A stretch of DNA of 64,000 nt from Palsa-89 sp963824345 (GCA_963824345.1 CAWGOZ010000004.1:124001-188000); one strand, 5' to 3'; shown: positions 8,768-18,230, numbered from the stretch's first letter. Translations and numbers: made by a program. Notes: generated from the letters alone by a model not told the origin.

Positions 8768-10549
8768 TTAGCTGGCGCACTCGCCGCGGCCGAGCGCGAG
8801 CGAATACTCCACGTCGTCGCCCCAATCGCGGTACATCTCGGGCGCTAGTTCCGGCGGCTTCACCAGATCGTTGGTCATCACGCGAAACGTTTCCACTTTG
8901 TAGCGCAGCACGTAGTCGCGGAAGCTTTCATCGCCCAGGCGATTCGCGATGTAGTGGTTGAGCACGCGCCGCACGGCTTCCGGCGCCAATCGGGCCGGAA
9001 TGCTCTGCACCGCTACTCCAAACCGTATGATGCCGCCGCTATCGTAGCCGCCTCCGAGAAGCATCAGATAGTAGGGAACTTCCTTCCCGTTGATCTTTCG
9101 GGCGTTGCCGTAAAATCCGAGATCGCCGATCCAATGCTGGCCGCAGGCATTGGGACATCCGCTGACCTTGATGTTCAGCCTGCGGACCAAGGGATCGGAA
9201 AAGTCCTTCACCACGCCCGAGAGCGCGGCGCCCAAGTTCATGGATTTGGTCAGCGCAAGATTGCAACTATACGCTCCGGGACAAGTAGTGACGTCATCGA
9301 TCTCATGCGCTCCGGCGGCTGCCAGGCCGATTCGATCGAGAGCATCGTAAACCTGCGGCAAAGCTCGTAATGGAACGTAAGCCAGCACCAAATTCTGATC
9401 GATGGTCACCCGCCACAGCCCATCGCCGGCCGCGCGCGACAGGTCCGCCAGCCCGTGCATCTGGCGTCCGGTCAGGTTGCCTTGCGCCACCTTCACCGTG
9501 ACCATGGCGTAACCGGTTTGCTTCTGCTCGCGAATGTTGGTTTCGAGCCACCGTTCATAGTCCGGCCTGGCGTGGCCATTGGAACCCAGAACCGGCGGCA
9601 GCTCTGCGCCGGTCGCTAGCGGTGGTGGTGATGATTGAAAACCACCAAAGCCGTCCGGGACAACTTCGGGCGTGGCGATGCCGCCGTGGGCGAGAATGTC
9701 CTGATAATTTTTTTCGATCTCAGCGGCGACCCAATCCCAGCCGCGCTCGCGAACGACGAACTTTAATCTTGCCTTGTTCTTGTTCTTGCGATTGCCATGT
9801 TGATTGAACAGCCGGAGGACGGCTTCGCAACGGCTGACCAACTGCTCCACCGGCACGAACTCGTGGAGCACATGCGCTTCCACCGGCAGCGGCCCCAAAC
9901 CGCCGCCCACCAGCATGCGGAAGCCGCGTTGCCCGTCGCGGAGGACGGCCCGCAGACCGATATCGTGGATGGCGCCGACCATGCAGTCTTCCTTGCAGCC
10001 CGAAAAAGAGATCTTGAACTTGCGCGGCATGCTGTCGGTGAGATCTTTGTGCAGAAACGCGAAAGCGACTTTCTGCGCGTACGGATGCACATCGAAAACT
10101 TCGTCGGCCAGCAGCCCGCTGAGCGGGCAAGCGGTGACGTTGCGGACCGTGTTGTAGCAGGCCTCGCGCGTGGTAAGCCGGAAATCGGCCAGCCGGTGCA
10201 GGAGATCCGCTACTTGGGGCAGGGGAACAAAATGATACTGGATGTTTTGGCGGGTGGTGAGGTGTCCCTTTCCGCCGCCGAACTCATCGGCGATGGAGGC
10301 AAGCTGGTCCATCTGCGCCGCGGTCATCGATCCGCCCGGGATCTTGGTGCGAATCATGTGCACGCCGGCCTGGCGCTGGCTGTAGACGCCACGCCGCAAG
10401 CGCTGCGCCCGGAATTCGTCGTCGGTTAGGGCGCCGGCTGTGTACTTTTCCGCACACGCACGGAACAGCTCGATATCGGCCCGAACGGTGGCGTCGTACT
10501 GGGTTTCCGTCTCGGCTTGGAGGTTCGCAGAGGTTGTAATTACCCCCAT
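8768..10549 (-). CDS. ferredoxin-type sulfite/nitrite reductase
   Basis: A 593-residue sirohaem/4Fe-4S reductase of the CysI/NirA family, catalysing six-electron reduction of sulfite to sulfide or nitrite to ammonia. The two half-domains are visible: the N-terminal half with TTRQNIQYHFV and the sirohaem-binding region TREACYNTVRNVTACPLSG, and the C-terminal half with cluster ligands in TCPGAYSC and SGCPNACGQHWIGD (C-x5-C and C-x3-C). Length fits the single-subunit enzymes. Sulfite and nitrite activity cannot be separated by eye. It stands alone, convergent with the secreted protein; no sulfate-activation or nitrate reductase gene is adjacent. Confidence 0.88.
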   Translation of the reverse strand: MGVITTSANLQAETETQYDATVRADIELFRACAEKYTAGALTDDEFRAQRLRRGVYSQRQAGVHMIRTKIPGGSMTAAQMDQLASIADEFGGGKGHLTTRQNIQYHFVPLPQVADLLHRLADFRLTTREACYNTVRNVTACPLSGLLADEVFDVHPYAQKVAFAFLHKDLTDSMPRKFKISFSGCKEDCMVGAIHDIGLRAVLRDGQRGFRMLVGGGLGPLPVEAHVLHEFVPVEQLVSRCEAVLRLFNQHGNRKNKNKARLKFVVRERGWDWVAAEIEKNYQDILAHGGIATPEVVPDGFGGFQSSPPPLATGAELPPVLGSNGHARPDYERWLETNIREQKQTGYAMVTVKVAQGNLTGRQMHGLADLSRAAGDGLWRVTIDQNLVLAYVPLRALPQVYDALDRIGLAAAGAHEIDDVTTCPGAYSCNLALTKSMNLGAALSGVVKDFSDPLVRRLNIKVSGCPNACGQHWIGDLGFYGNARKINGKEVPYYLMLLGGGYDSGGIIRFGVAVQSIPARLAPEAVRRVLNHYIANRLGDESFRDYVLRYKVETFRVMTNDLVKPPELAPEMYRDWGDDVEYSLALGRGECAS

Positions 10550-10576
10550 GTCTATAGAGATTACTCCATTTCGAAC

Positions 10577-11905
10577 TCATTTACAATCCGGCAAATCCCG
10601 GTCGACGTAGTAGCGGATGCTGTCACGGCGCGAGCGGTTGGTTGGGGGCAGGCAAGTGATCTGGCCTTGCGCCAGCCAGAGAGGCCGGCCGGAGAGTTCG
10701 CGATCCAGCACCGGATAGACGCGCCACGCCACCCAAACCACTGTTGCGGTCGCAAACAGGGCCAATGCCGCGACACCGCGTTCGCGGCGGCAGACCGCGC
10801 ACCCCACCGCAAGGGCCAGAGAGGCGAGAGTCCCAGCGAGACTGAAGTGAAAGGACGCGTGAGAAATGCCGTTGAGAAGCGCCTGGGGCAGCGCGTCCAA
10901 CATAGGCGGGACCAGGCAAAACAGGAGGCCACAGGCGGCCAGGGCGATTTGCGGGCGCGCGGCAGAAGCCAGCGCGATACCCATCAGCGCGGCGATGGGC
11001 GGCAGCAAGGGAAGAAGATAGCCAGGCAGCTTATTGTGGGACGCGGAGAAAAACAAGAAGCCCCATGCGAACCATGCCAGCAGAAATTGGGTACGGCGAT
11101 CCCGATAGAGTTGCCGATTGAACAGCAGCGCCAGCAGCGGAATCCACGGGAAAAGGCCGGCCAGTAGAACCGGGACGAAAAACCAGAAGGGCCGGCTATG
11201 CAAAAGAGTGCCGCTCACAAATCTGCCGAAGTGCTGTTTCCAGAAAAACTCTTCCAGGAACGGCGCACCGTTGCGGAGGGTCACGAGCGCGTACCAGGGC
11301 GCGGCGATCACCGCGGCGGCAGCGAAGACCAGCGCCAGATCGCGCATGCGATGGCGCAAGAACCAGAGGGCCGGAAGGAATAGCACGAGCGGAACAAGAC
11401 CCTTGGCAAGCACGGCGAGCCCGAGAAACACGCCGGCAAGGAAGGACGCGCGAGGGGAAAAGAAGAGCGTGAGCATAGCCGCGGCGAACGCAGCGGACAT
11501 GGGCAGATCCGTGATCGCAACGTGGCTGTAGACCAGCCAGCCGGAGGAAGTTCCGAGAATCGCCAATGCATACCAGGCAGCGCGGCCGCCGAACTCGCGG
11601 CGCAGCGCCACGAAGAAGTAGATCAGGAACGCGACGCTCATGATCGCAACGGGCAAACGCGGGGACAAATCCGGGCCGAGGCCGGCCTTGAACCCAGCGG
11701 CGGTCATCCAATATAAGAGCGCGGGCTTTTCGAACCAGGGCTGGCCGAACAAATGGGGTGTGATCCAATCGTCCGTGGCTGCCATGGCGCGGCCGATTGC
11801 CGCGTAGCGCGGCTCATCGGGGCCGATCAAGCCGGTGCGTGCGAGTCCGAAGAAATAGAGAAAAAAAAGGCCGATGCCCGATAAAGCCGCAGCGATGCGG
11901 CTCAT
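10577..11905 (-). CDS. ArnT-like membrane glycosyltransferase (GT39/GT83 fold)
   Basis: A 442-residue integral membrane protein that transfers a sugar from a polyprenyl-phosphate carrier. The first periplasmic loop has the catalytic acidic motif GPDEPRYAAIGRAM, typical of ArnT/PMT enzymes, followed by PWFEKPALLYWMTA. About ten hydrophobic helices follow. The N-terminus overlaps the stop of the PQQ dehydrogenase by four bases, so the two are translationally coupled. The acceptor may be lipid A or a protein; nothing here decides it. Confidence 0.85.
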   Translation of the reverse strand: MSRIAAALSGIGLFFLYFFGLARTGLIGPDEPRYAAIGRAMAATDDWITPHLFGQPWFEKPALLYWMTAAGFKAGLGPDLSPRLPVAIMSVAFLIYFFVALRREFGGRAAWYALAILGTSSGWLVYSHVAITDLPMSAAFAAAMLTLFFSPRASFLAGVFLGLAVLAKGLVPLVLFLPALWFLRHRMRDLALVFAAAAVIAAPWYALVTLRNGAPFLEEFFWKQHFGRFVSGTLLHSRPFWFFVPVLLAGLFPWIPLLALLFNRQLYRDRRTQFLLAWFAWGFLFFSASHNKLPGYLLPLLPPIAALMGIALASAARPQIALAACGLLFCLVPPMLDALPQALLNGISHASFHFSLAGTLASLALAVGCAVCRRERGVAALALFATATVVWVAWRVYPVLDRELSGRPLWLAQGQITCLPPTNRSRRDSIRYYVDRDLPDCK

Positions 11906-13848
11906 TCCGGACTGGGCTCTGACAGGGCGACCAATTCCGCCGGCTCACCCCGCCCGCCGACTGCCATCACGATATATTGCTTCCCCTTCGCCAGGTAGGT
12001 CATCGGAACGCCGGTGGCGCGCGTGGGCAGCTTCATTTCGAAGACGGTCTGGCCGGTTTTCTTGTCGAGCGCGCGAAAGGTGGAAGCACTCGAACCGTTC
12101 ACCGGCGTCAGGCCGGCCGCGTCGGCTGAAAACAGCAGGGTCTTGGTGACCAACAACAGTGCGCGTTCCGGATTCCCGAATTTACGGGTGTCGATGCCCT
12201 GCAGCGCGGGGTTGTTCTTGATGTCGTCGGGCGGCAGGCCGTTGGGAATCATCCAGAGTTGGTCTCCGGTATTCAGATCGTAGGCGGTGATGCGGCCGTA
12301 GGGTGGTTTGACGATCGGGATTCCTTTATTGATCTTTTCGAGAATCACGGTCTTACCGATATAGTTCATGTCGGAGCGTTGTGGATCGTGGACTAGCGCG
12401 AGGACGGATGGACTGGTCACTGACGGCACGTAGAGAATTCCGGTTTCGGGATCCGCAGCCGCGCCCTGCCAGTTTGCGCCACCCGTTACGGCGGGCAACA
12501 TGAGCGTGCCTTTCTTGCCGTTGGCATCGTAAATCGAAGGCGGCGTAAAGATCGGCCCCAGCTTGTATTCGGATGCGATCTTCAGAGCTGCGGCTTTCAG
12601 CTCAGGAGTGAAGTCGATCAGGTCGTCCGGTGTGACACCCTGGCGATCGAAGGCCGGCGGCTTGGTGGGGAAGGGTTGTGTGGGCGCGGTTTTTTCGCCG
12701 GGAACGTCGGACCGGCCGACGGGCCGCTCCTCAATCGGCCAAACGGGCTGGCCGGTCTGGCGGTCGAAGACGTAGACGAAGGCCTGCTTGGTCACCTGCG
12801 CCACGGCCTTGATCCTCCTGCCGTTCACCGTGAGATCCAACAGAACCGGCGCGGCGGGATTGTCCCAATCCCAGATGCCGTGGTGGACGATCTGATAATG
12901 CCAGACTCGCCGGCCCGTGCGAGCGTCCACGCAAACCAGGCTCTCATCGAAGAGATCATCGCCGGGGCGATGGCCGCCGTAGTAGTCGCCGGTCGGTGTC
13001 TCGACTGGCAGATAGACGTAACCTAGCTCGGGATCAGCGCTCATGGGCGCCCATACGGCGGTGTTGCCGGTGTACTTCCACGACCCGTTCTCCCAGGTTT
13101 CGTTGCCGAATTCGCCGGGCTGCGCGATGGTGTGGAAGGTCCATAAGAGGTTGCCGGTGCGGACGTCGTAACCGCGCACATAGCCTGGAACATTTTGCTT
13201 GGAAGATGGAACGGTGCCGATTTCCAAAGCCGACCCTACCACCACCGTGTCGCCGACCACGATGGCGGGCGAAGTGGCGCCGATGATCCCAGGCTTGATG
13301 TTTTCTCGGTCCAGCCCGATCAGAAGATCGACGATGCCGTTGTGGCCGAAGCCCGCTGCGGGAAGCCCGGTCTTGGCGTTGAGAGCTTCCAACTGATATC
13401 CGGGCGAGATGGTGAGAATCCGCTCGTCGCCGCGATTGTCGGTCCAGTAAGCGACACCGCGATTGTTGAAGCGCACGGCATGATCGCCGCGGTCGCCTTC
13501 GTCGAGCCGATACATCCACAGCGTTTCGCCCGTGGCGGCGTCCACCGCGATGGTGTCGCGGCGCGTTCCAGCGGTGAGATAAAGAACGCCATGCACCATC
13601 AGAGGCGTGACTTCGTAGTTGGGATCCGCGCGCGGGCCGAAATTCTGCGCCTTCCAGGTCCAGGCGACTTGCAGCTTGGCGACGTTGTCGCGATTGATTT
13701 GATCGAGCGGCGAATACTTGGTGCTTTGAGCATCGCCACCGTAGTAGCGCCACTCGCCCGACGCCGTACCAGTCTGAGCAAGCGCGGACTGAACGAGAGC
13801 GAGGCCCGCCGGAATCAACAGGAATAGGCTGACGCCAAAATTGTGCAT
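11902..13848 (-). CDS. PQQ-dependent (quinoprotein) dehydrogenase
   Basis: A 648-residue periplasmic quinoprotein that oxidises a sugar or alcohol. It has a cleavable signal peptide (VSLFLLIPAGLALVQSALAQ) and an eight-bladed propeller with tryptophan-docking repeats (for example GETLWMY, GNLLWTFH, GRRVWHYQ, GDQLWMI). The stretch HHGIWDWDNPAAP and the closing KGKQYIVMAVGGRG are hallmarks of the soluble glucose/quinate dehydrogenase-like group. There is no C-terminal cytochrome c domain, so electrons must leave to a separate carrier. No pqq biosynthesis gene is in the window. It is followed, with a four-base overlap, by the ArnT-like transferase. Confidence 0.88.
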   Translation of the reverse strand: MHNFGVSLFLLIPAGLALVQSALAQTGTASGEWRYYGGDAQSTKYSPLDQINRDNVAKLQVAWTWKAQNFGPRADPNYEVTPLMVHGVLYLTAGTRRDTIAVDAATGETLWMYRLDEGDRGDHAVRFNNRGVAYWTDNRGDERILTISPGYQLEALNAKTGLPAAGFGHNGIVDLLIGLDRENIKPGIIGATSPAIVVGDTVVVGSALEIGTVPSSKQNVPGYVRGYDVRTGNLLWTFHTIAQPGEFGNETWENGSWKYTGNTAVWAPMSADPELGYVYLPVETPTGDYYGGHRPGDDLFDESLVCVDARTGRRVWHYQIVHHGIWDWDNPAAPVLLDLTVNGRRIKAVAQVTKQAFVYVFDRQTGQPVWPIEERPVGRSDVPGEKTAPTQPFPTKPPAFDRQGVTPDDLIDFTPELKAAALKIASEYKLGPIFTPPSIYDANGKKGTLMLPAVTGGANWQGAAADPETGILYVPSVTSPSVLALVHDPQRSDMNYIGKTVILEKINKGIPIVKPPYGRITAYDLNTGDQLWMIPNGLPPDDIKNNPALQGIDTRKFGNPERALLLVTKTLLFSADAAGLTPVNGSSASTFRALDKKTGQTVFEMKLPTRATGVPMTYLAKGKQYIVMAVGGRGEPAELVALSEPSPE

Positions 13849-13947
13849 TACATGCTTCCTGAAAAATTATACATGCCGGGGCGGAAGGCAATTTTAGGGA
13901 ACGCTCGGCTGGCAGTGACCTTTGCGCTTTTGATAAGATCTGTGACC

Positions 13948-14391
13948 ATGAGACTCAATCGATTTCGCACCTTCGGGATAGCCATGCTGGCCTTTGCGGC
14001 TGGTTCATTACTCACTGCGCGGCTCTATCGGACTGCGCAAGTTCGGGCGGACGCCAAGCGTGTCTTCGAGCTGCGCGTGTATCATGCGGTTCCTGGCAAG
14101 GTTCCCGCCTTGTCGGCCAGGTTTCGCGATACGGCATCGAAACTGTTCGACAGGCACGACATGAAGGTGGTGGGCTACTGGATACCGGAGGATGCTCCGG
14201 CATCCGACAACACCTTCATCTACCTCCTGGCCCATCCCAGCCGGGACGCAGCGACAAAGAACTGGGCGGCAATTCGAGCGGACCCTGAATTTCTCGAGAA
14301 GATCTATAAGCAAGAGCAAAGCGAGGCGAAGCTGGTGGAGAAAGTGGACTCCACCTATATGGATCCTACGGATTTCTCTGCGCTGAAATAG
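13948..14391 (+). CDS. NIPSNAP-family protein with N-terminal anchor
   Basis: A 147-residue protein. The ATG at 13948 opens an N-terminal membrane anchor or signal (FGIAMLAFAAGSLLTARLY). The rest is a dimeric alpha-beta-barrel NIPSNAP domain: VFELRVYHAVPGKVPALSAR, then MKVVGYWIPEDA, NTFIYLLAHPS and NWAAIRADPEF. The biochemical role of bacterial NIPSNAP proteins is not settled. A shortened paralogue is found at 17216-17330. Confidence 0.8.
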   Translation: MRLNRFRTFGIAMLAFAAGSLLTARLYRTAQVRADAKRVFELRVYHAVPGKVPALSARFRDTASKLFDRHDMKVVGYWIPEDAPASDNTFIYLLAHPSRDAATKNWAAIRADPEFLEKIYKQEQSEAKLVEKVDSTYMDPTDFSALK

Positions 14392-14415
14392 AGCCGCTGG
14401 CCCTCGAACGAAACC

Positions 14416-15876
14416 TTAGCGCGCAACCTTGCCGGCGATAGTGAGGGGTGTTGTTTCCAGGAACTCGATGACGCGCGGAAGTTTGTATTCCGCCAACTGC
14501 CGGCGGCAATGCTCAAGGACGTCGCGGCGAGTAACGGGAAGGCCTTCGCGCGGGACCACCCTGGCTCGAATGACTTCGCCTCCCCGGCCATTCGGGACCG
14601 TATCGACATGGCAGGAAGCCACGTTTGGAAGCATCTCGACGGTCCGTTCCACTTGCACCGGATCGACCTTCACGCCGGCGAGGTTCATGACGCGGCCCAG
14701 CCTGCCGTTCAAATGCAGATTTCCGGCGGAATCAAAACAGCCCAGATCGCCGGTACGGAAGAAGCCCTGGTGAAAGAGGCTGCGGTTCAGTTCGGGCTCT
14801 CCGAGGTACCCTGACATCACGGATGCCGATCGAACGGCCAGTTCGCCGGTTGCTCCATGCTCTAAGCTCTGGTTGTCGGTTCCGAGGACAATGACTTCGG
14901 CGCCTCGAATGGGTTGGCCTACGCACGACAAAGAGGCTGCTGGGGCCTGGCCGGCACGCTCGCACGCGACCATGCCGCATTCCGACAGCCCGTAAAATTG
15001 CCGCAGAGTTGGGCCGAGGCGGGCTCGCCAACGGTCGACTACGCTGGCCGGGATGCGTCCACCCGCGGTGAAGCAATGCTTCAGGCTAGAGAGCAAAGTG
15101 GGGTTGCAGTCCACCAGACATCCGAAGATAAACGGCGAACCGAACAACGTGTCCACGTTCTCGCGCTGCACAAGCTCAGCGCAAGGGGCGGGGCTAAACT
15201 GGCGCATGGTCGCCACCCTTGCGCCGCTCAGCAGAGGGACAATGAGGCCGTTGTTGAGCCCGCTGCTGTGATGAAAGGGCACCACACTCAGGACCCGGCG
15301 ACCGGGCCCGATATCCAGCGTGCCGGCCACATTTTCAGCCATTGCGATCAGATTGCGATGGCTGCGAGGAACCAGGCGGGGCACCCCCATCGATCCGGAA
15401 GTGGAGATATAAAACGCGGGCGCGTCGCCGGCTATTGAATCGATGGCAGGGGGGCTGGAAGAGGCGGAAGCTTGGGCTTGAACCGGCATGCGGTCGGCGG
15501 TGAGCAGGCGGTGCTTGGGGATAGCATCGCTAATCTGGTCCCATTCGGCGCTGAAACGCGGCTCGATAACGGCGCCTCGGAATCCTACACGTGCGGCGAA
15601 CGCCCGCAATTCCACGGCCCGCCATTGCGGGTTGCAAGGAAATAGCACGCCACCCAGTCCGGAAACTGCGAATACGCAGGCCACGAACTGCCAGGAGTTA
15701 TCGAGCGACAACGCAATAACGTCGCCGGGCCTGAGGTCGAGCGTGGCACGCAGCCATTCGCGAGCCGCCAGCACTCGCTGGGAGAGTTCGTCATAGGAAA
15801 TTCTTTGATCGCCGTCGATTATGGCGAGGTCATTGGGATAGCGCTGTGCGACCTGGCTCAGGCAGCCGGAAATCAT
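14416..15876 (-). CDS. AMP-dependent acyl-CoA/acyl-ACP synthetase
   Basis: A 486-residue ANL-superfamily ligase that activates a carboxylic acid as acyl-AMP and passes it to a thiol. Seen are the P-loop-like YISTSGSMGVPRLVP, the A5-like QFYGLSECGM, the A7/A8 region FFRTGDLGCFD and GRLGRVMNLAGVKV, and the catalytic lysine near the C-terminus in TIAGKVAR. Its start overlaps the ACP gene by four bases, so the natural thiol acceptor is most likely that carrier protein rather than CoA. Third gene of the operon 17149-14416. Confidence 0.85.
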   Translation of the reverse strand: MISGCLSQVAQRYPNDLAIIDGDQRISYDELSQRVLAAREWLRATLDLRPGDVIALSLDNSWQFVACVFAVSGLGGVLFPCNPQWRAVELRAFAARVGFRGAVIEPRFSAEWDQISDAIPKHRLLTADRMPVQAQASASSSPPAIDSIAGDAPAFYISTSGSMGVPRLVPRSHRNLIAMAENVAGTLDIGPGRRVLSVVPFHHSSGLNNGLIVPLLSGARVATMRQFSPAPCAELVQRENVDTLFGSPFIFGCLVDCNPTLLSSLKHCFTAGGRIPASVVDRWRARLGPTLRQFYGLSECGMVACERAGQAPAASLSCVGQPIRGAEVIVLGTDNQSLEHGATGELAVRSASVMSGYLGEPELNRSLFHQGFFRTGDLGCFDSAGNLHLNGRLGRVMNLAGVKVDPVQVERTVEMLPNVASCHVDTVPNGRGGEVIRARVVPREGLPVTRRDVLEHCRRQLAEYKLPRVIEFLETTPLTIAGKVAR

Positions 15877-16166
15877 GAGGCGGACCTTCGGTCGACGTAA
15901 GCCGTCAACTCTTCCAGGTCCCGGACCAATGCGACAGTTAGCATTTCGGGCTCGAACGTGATTCCGAACTCCTGCTCGAGCGCGGTAACGAATTCGAGCA
16001 CCGCCACCGAATCCAGGCCGGCGGATTCATCCAGCTTGGTTTGGTAACTGAAGTCCTCTTCGGCGAGGTTGAGGTGCAGGGAATCGATGAAGACGCGCCG
16101 GATTCGCGCCATTGTTCCCGGCGATCCGGGGCCAGCGGCAGTCACTGGTTGTTCCATAGCCGCCAC
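15873..16166 (-). CDS. acyl carrier protein
   Basis: A 97-residue carrier protein. The phosphopantetheine site is the Ser of GLDSVAVLEFV (D-S-V, about residue 55 after a Ser-Ala-Gly loop), followed by the typical ALEQEFGITFEPEML helix. The first 15 residues are extra. It overlaps the acyltransferase gene upstream by 25 bases and the ligase downstream by four bases, so the three proteins are probably made in fixed ratio. It is separate from the housekeeping fatty-acid ACP, which normally sits beside fabF. Confidence 0.85.
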   Translation of the reverse strand: MAAMEQPVTAAGPGSPGTMARIRRVFIDSLHLNLAEEDFSYQTKLDESAGLDSVAVLEFVTALEQEFGITFEPEMLTVALVRDLEELTAYVDRRSAS

Positions 16167-17149
16167 TCTCCCGGATTCTCGAGAACCTGTCTTTCCACGA
16201 CGCTCACGAAGCGCGGCAGGTTGGCTGAAACGAATGCTTCACGCGACGGGGCGCGGAAGATTTCGAGCATGGGATCAAAGCGGATTCGGAACCCGTTGCT
16301 GCGACCGACGTGCAGTATGGGGACCACCGCGCAGTCCGACAATCGGACGATCTCACACACCCCGGTTCGGAGGGGCCGGGGAACTCCCAGGAACACTTGT
16401 TCAGTTCCGTTTTTTGCACGTGCATCGATCTGGAGAAGGACCAATCCGCCGGCGCGCAATCTTCGCAGGATTTTGAGACTGCAATCGGGATCGTGAATCA
16501 AGACCTGATCGGGGAGCGCGCGCTTCTGGAGCTGGGTGGATCGCGGCTGTAAGAACTGGCGGCCCAGCTGGCCCGCCGCTTTGTTCGACGGCGCGGCGCC
16601 GTGAACCGAGAGCGCCGGATAACCCTGGGCCGCAAGATACCGCAGAGCGATTCGATTCGCGCAGAAGTGGCCACTGAGCAGGATCACACCCTTGCCGCGG
16701 GCGATGGCGCTGTCGAGATGCTGAATCCCGTGGATGCCTGTGCAGCGCAGCATCTTGTCGAAAGACGGACGGAGCAACAGGAGCCCGTCCAAGGTGCGGA
16801 ACATGGTGTTGGAGAGGGACTGGCCGGCAATTCGTCTGGCGTTTTCGGGCGAAGTGCGGCAGGCTCGCGCGATCCACAGGGCCGCCCGGGCTTTCGCGCG
16901 ACGGGATTCGAACTGGACGATGGGATCGGACAACTTGCCGAGGAGGTACAAGAGCCAGCGCGGAACAACTGCCGCGAGCAGACGTATCGGATACAAGTAG
17001 AGCAGCCAAAGCACATCGTTGAGCGTAACCAGCGGCAACGAATCCAGCGGCCGGGAGTTCGGGCTCGAGGCCGGCGCCACAACACGGCTTGCATCCGAAG
17101 TTTCCATGTTGGAAATCCCCATATCCGGACTTGTTACTCGCATCAGCAT
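16142..17149 (-). CDS. LpxL/HtrB-like lysophospholipid acyltransferase
   Basis: A 335-residue membrane-associated acyltransferase of the lipid A biosynthesis acyltransferase family. The N-terminal amphipathic/hydrophobic stretch (VLWLLYLYPIRLLAAVVP) would bind the inner membrane. The usual catalytic H-x4-D/E is found as HFCANR in VILLSGHFCANRIALR, so the acidic residue is replaced by Arg. Later blocks GGLVLLQIDARA and GVCEIVRLSDCAVVPI match the family. First gene of an operon with an ACP and an acyl ligase; together they could load an unusual acyl chain on the ACP and move it to a lipid or sugar. Whether it is catalytically active is open. Confidence 0.8.
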   Translation of the reverse strand: MLMRVTSPDMGISNMETSDASRVVAPASSPNSRPLDSLPLVTLNDVLWLLYLYPIRLLAAVVPRWLLYLLGKLSDPIVQFESRRAKARAALWIARACRTSPENARRIAGQSLSNTMFRTLDGLLLLRPSFDKMLRCTGIHGIQHLDSAIARGKGVILLSGHFCANRIALRYLAAQGYPALSVHGAAPSNKAAGQLGRQFLQPRSTQLQKRALPDQVLIHDPDCSLKILRRLRAGGLVLLQIDARAKNGTEQVFLGVPRPLRTGVCEIVRLSDCAVVPILHVGRSNGFRIRFDPMLEIFRAPSREAFVSANLPRFVSVVERQVLENPGEWRLWNNQ

Positions 17150-17215
17150 AGCGCACTTTCCACGAGGCTCCAGGGCTTATCACGGGCCCGGCGTTCGGCG
17201 GCCCGGGCGACTACC

Positions 17216-17330
17216 GTGCTGGCCTTCGCGGCTGGCTCATTACTCACTGCCCGGTTGTACCGGACCGAGCAAGTGAGGGCGGATGCCAATCGCGTTTTCG
17301 AACTCGACCCATTTCTCGCCGCTGAAGTAG
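17216..17330 (+). pseudogene. internally deleted NIPSNAP paralogue
   Basis: The first 90 bases match the start of the NIPSNAP gene at 13948 (translated LAFAAGSLLTARLYRTEQVR against LAFAAGSLLTARLYRTAQVR), including silent differences. Right after the codons for VFEL the sequence jumps to the last codons of the same gene: the 19 bases ending at the stop at 17330 match the 3' end at 14391 with three differences. The whole NIPSNAP barrel, about 290 bases, is missing and the frame changes at the join. It is a relic of gene duplication. Confidence 0.65.
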
Positions 17331-17384
17331 GGCGCCGGGATTTGAAATCATTCCGGCTCCCAGCCGATGGGATATCATCAAGGC

Positions 17385-18230
17385 ATGCATACGGCAAGCC
17401 GAGTCCTCTTGCTGTTGTTCGCTTTTGGTCTGTTGTGGGCGCAGGACCAGGTCTTTATCTGCCCCATGGATCCGGACGTGCGCTCCAATCAGCCGGGAAA
17501 TTGCCGGCGGTGTGGGATGAAGCTGCGCGAGGGGATTCCGGAGCCGGTGGAGTTCCACCTGGATCTCACCATGACACCGCGGGCGGTGAAGCCCAACCAG
17601 CCCACGCAGCTGAAGTTTAGCGTGCACGATCCGTGGAAGGATCGTCCGGTAAAAGATTTTCAAATCGTCCACGAGAAGTTGTTCCACATGTTTGTGGTGA
17701 GCCAGGATCTGCAATTCTTCGTGCACGATCATCCGGTGTCCCAGCCGGATGGCGATTTTCTTTATAACATCGAGTTTCCCAAGCCTGGAATGTATCGCGT
17801 ACTGGGCGATTTCTATCCGGACGGCGCGACGCCCCAGTTGATCGCAAAGACCGTGATCGTTCCGGGAACGCCTCCGCCGGCGGTCTCGCTCCCGCGCGAT
17901 TATTCCACCAAGCAAGCCGAGAATCTGCAGGTGGAAATGACCACCGATCCGCCGCAGCCGATCGCCGCGCAGAAGACGCAGATCTATTTTCGGCTATCGC
18001 CGGCCGATGGCATCGAGAAATATATCGGCGTCTGGGCGCACATGCTGGCGGCCAGCGACGATTTGATCGATATGATTCACACGCATCCGTTCATCGCCGA
18101 TGGCGGTCCCCAGATTCAGTTCAGCTTGGAGTTTCCGCGCGCGCGAACCTATCGGGTGTGGGTGCAGTTCCAACGCAAGGGCGTGGTGAACACGGCGCAC
18201 TTCGATGTGCCCGTCAAGGAGTTGGAATAG
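17385..18230 (+). CDS. exported protein with heavy-metal-binding (YHS-like) domain
   Basis: A 281-residue protein; the ATG at 17385 gives a signal peptide (SRVLLLLFAFGLLWAQ). Right after it stands the short metal-binding domain FICPMDPDVRSNQPGNC with RRCGMKL, which carries the C-x-M ... C-x-x-C-x-M pattern of copper/heavy-metal-binding domains in CusB- and CopA-like proteins. The remaining 210 residues form two beta-rich domains with several His clusters (LFHMFVVSQDLQFFVHDHP, MIHTHPF). A periplasmic copper-handling role is a reasonable inference. The stop overlaps the convergent cytochrome gene by 17 bases. Confidence 0.75.
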   Translation: MHTASRVLLLLFAFGLLWAQDQVFICPMDPDVRSNQPGNCRRCGMKLREGIPEPVEFHLDLTMTPRAVKPNQPTQLKFSVHDPWKDRPVKDFQIVHEKLFHMFVVSQDLQFFVHDHPVSQPDGDFLYNIEFPKPGMYRVLGDFYPDGATPQLIAKTVIVPGTPPPAVSLPRDYSTKQAENLQVEMTTDPPQPIAAQKTQIYFRLSPADGIEKYIGVWAHMLAASDDLIDMIHTHPFIADGGPQIQFSLEFPRARTYRVWVQFQRKGVVNTAHFDVPVKELE

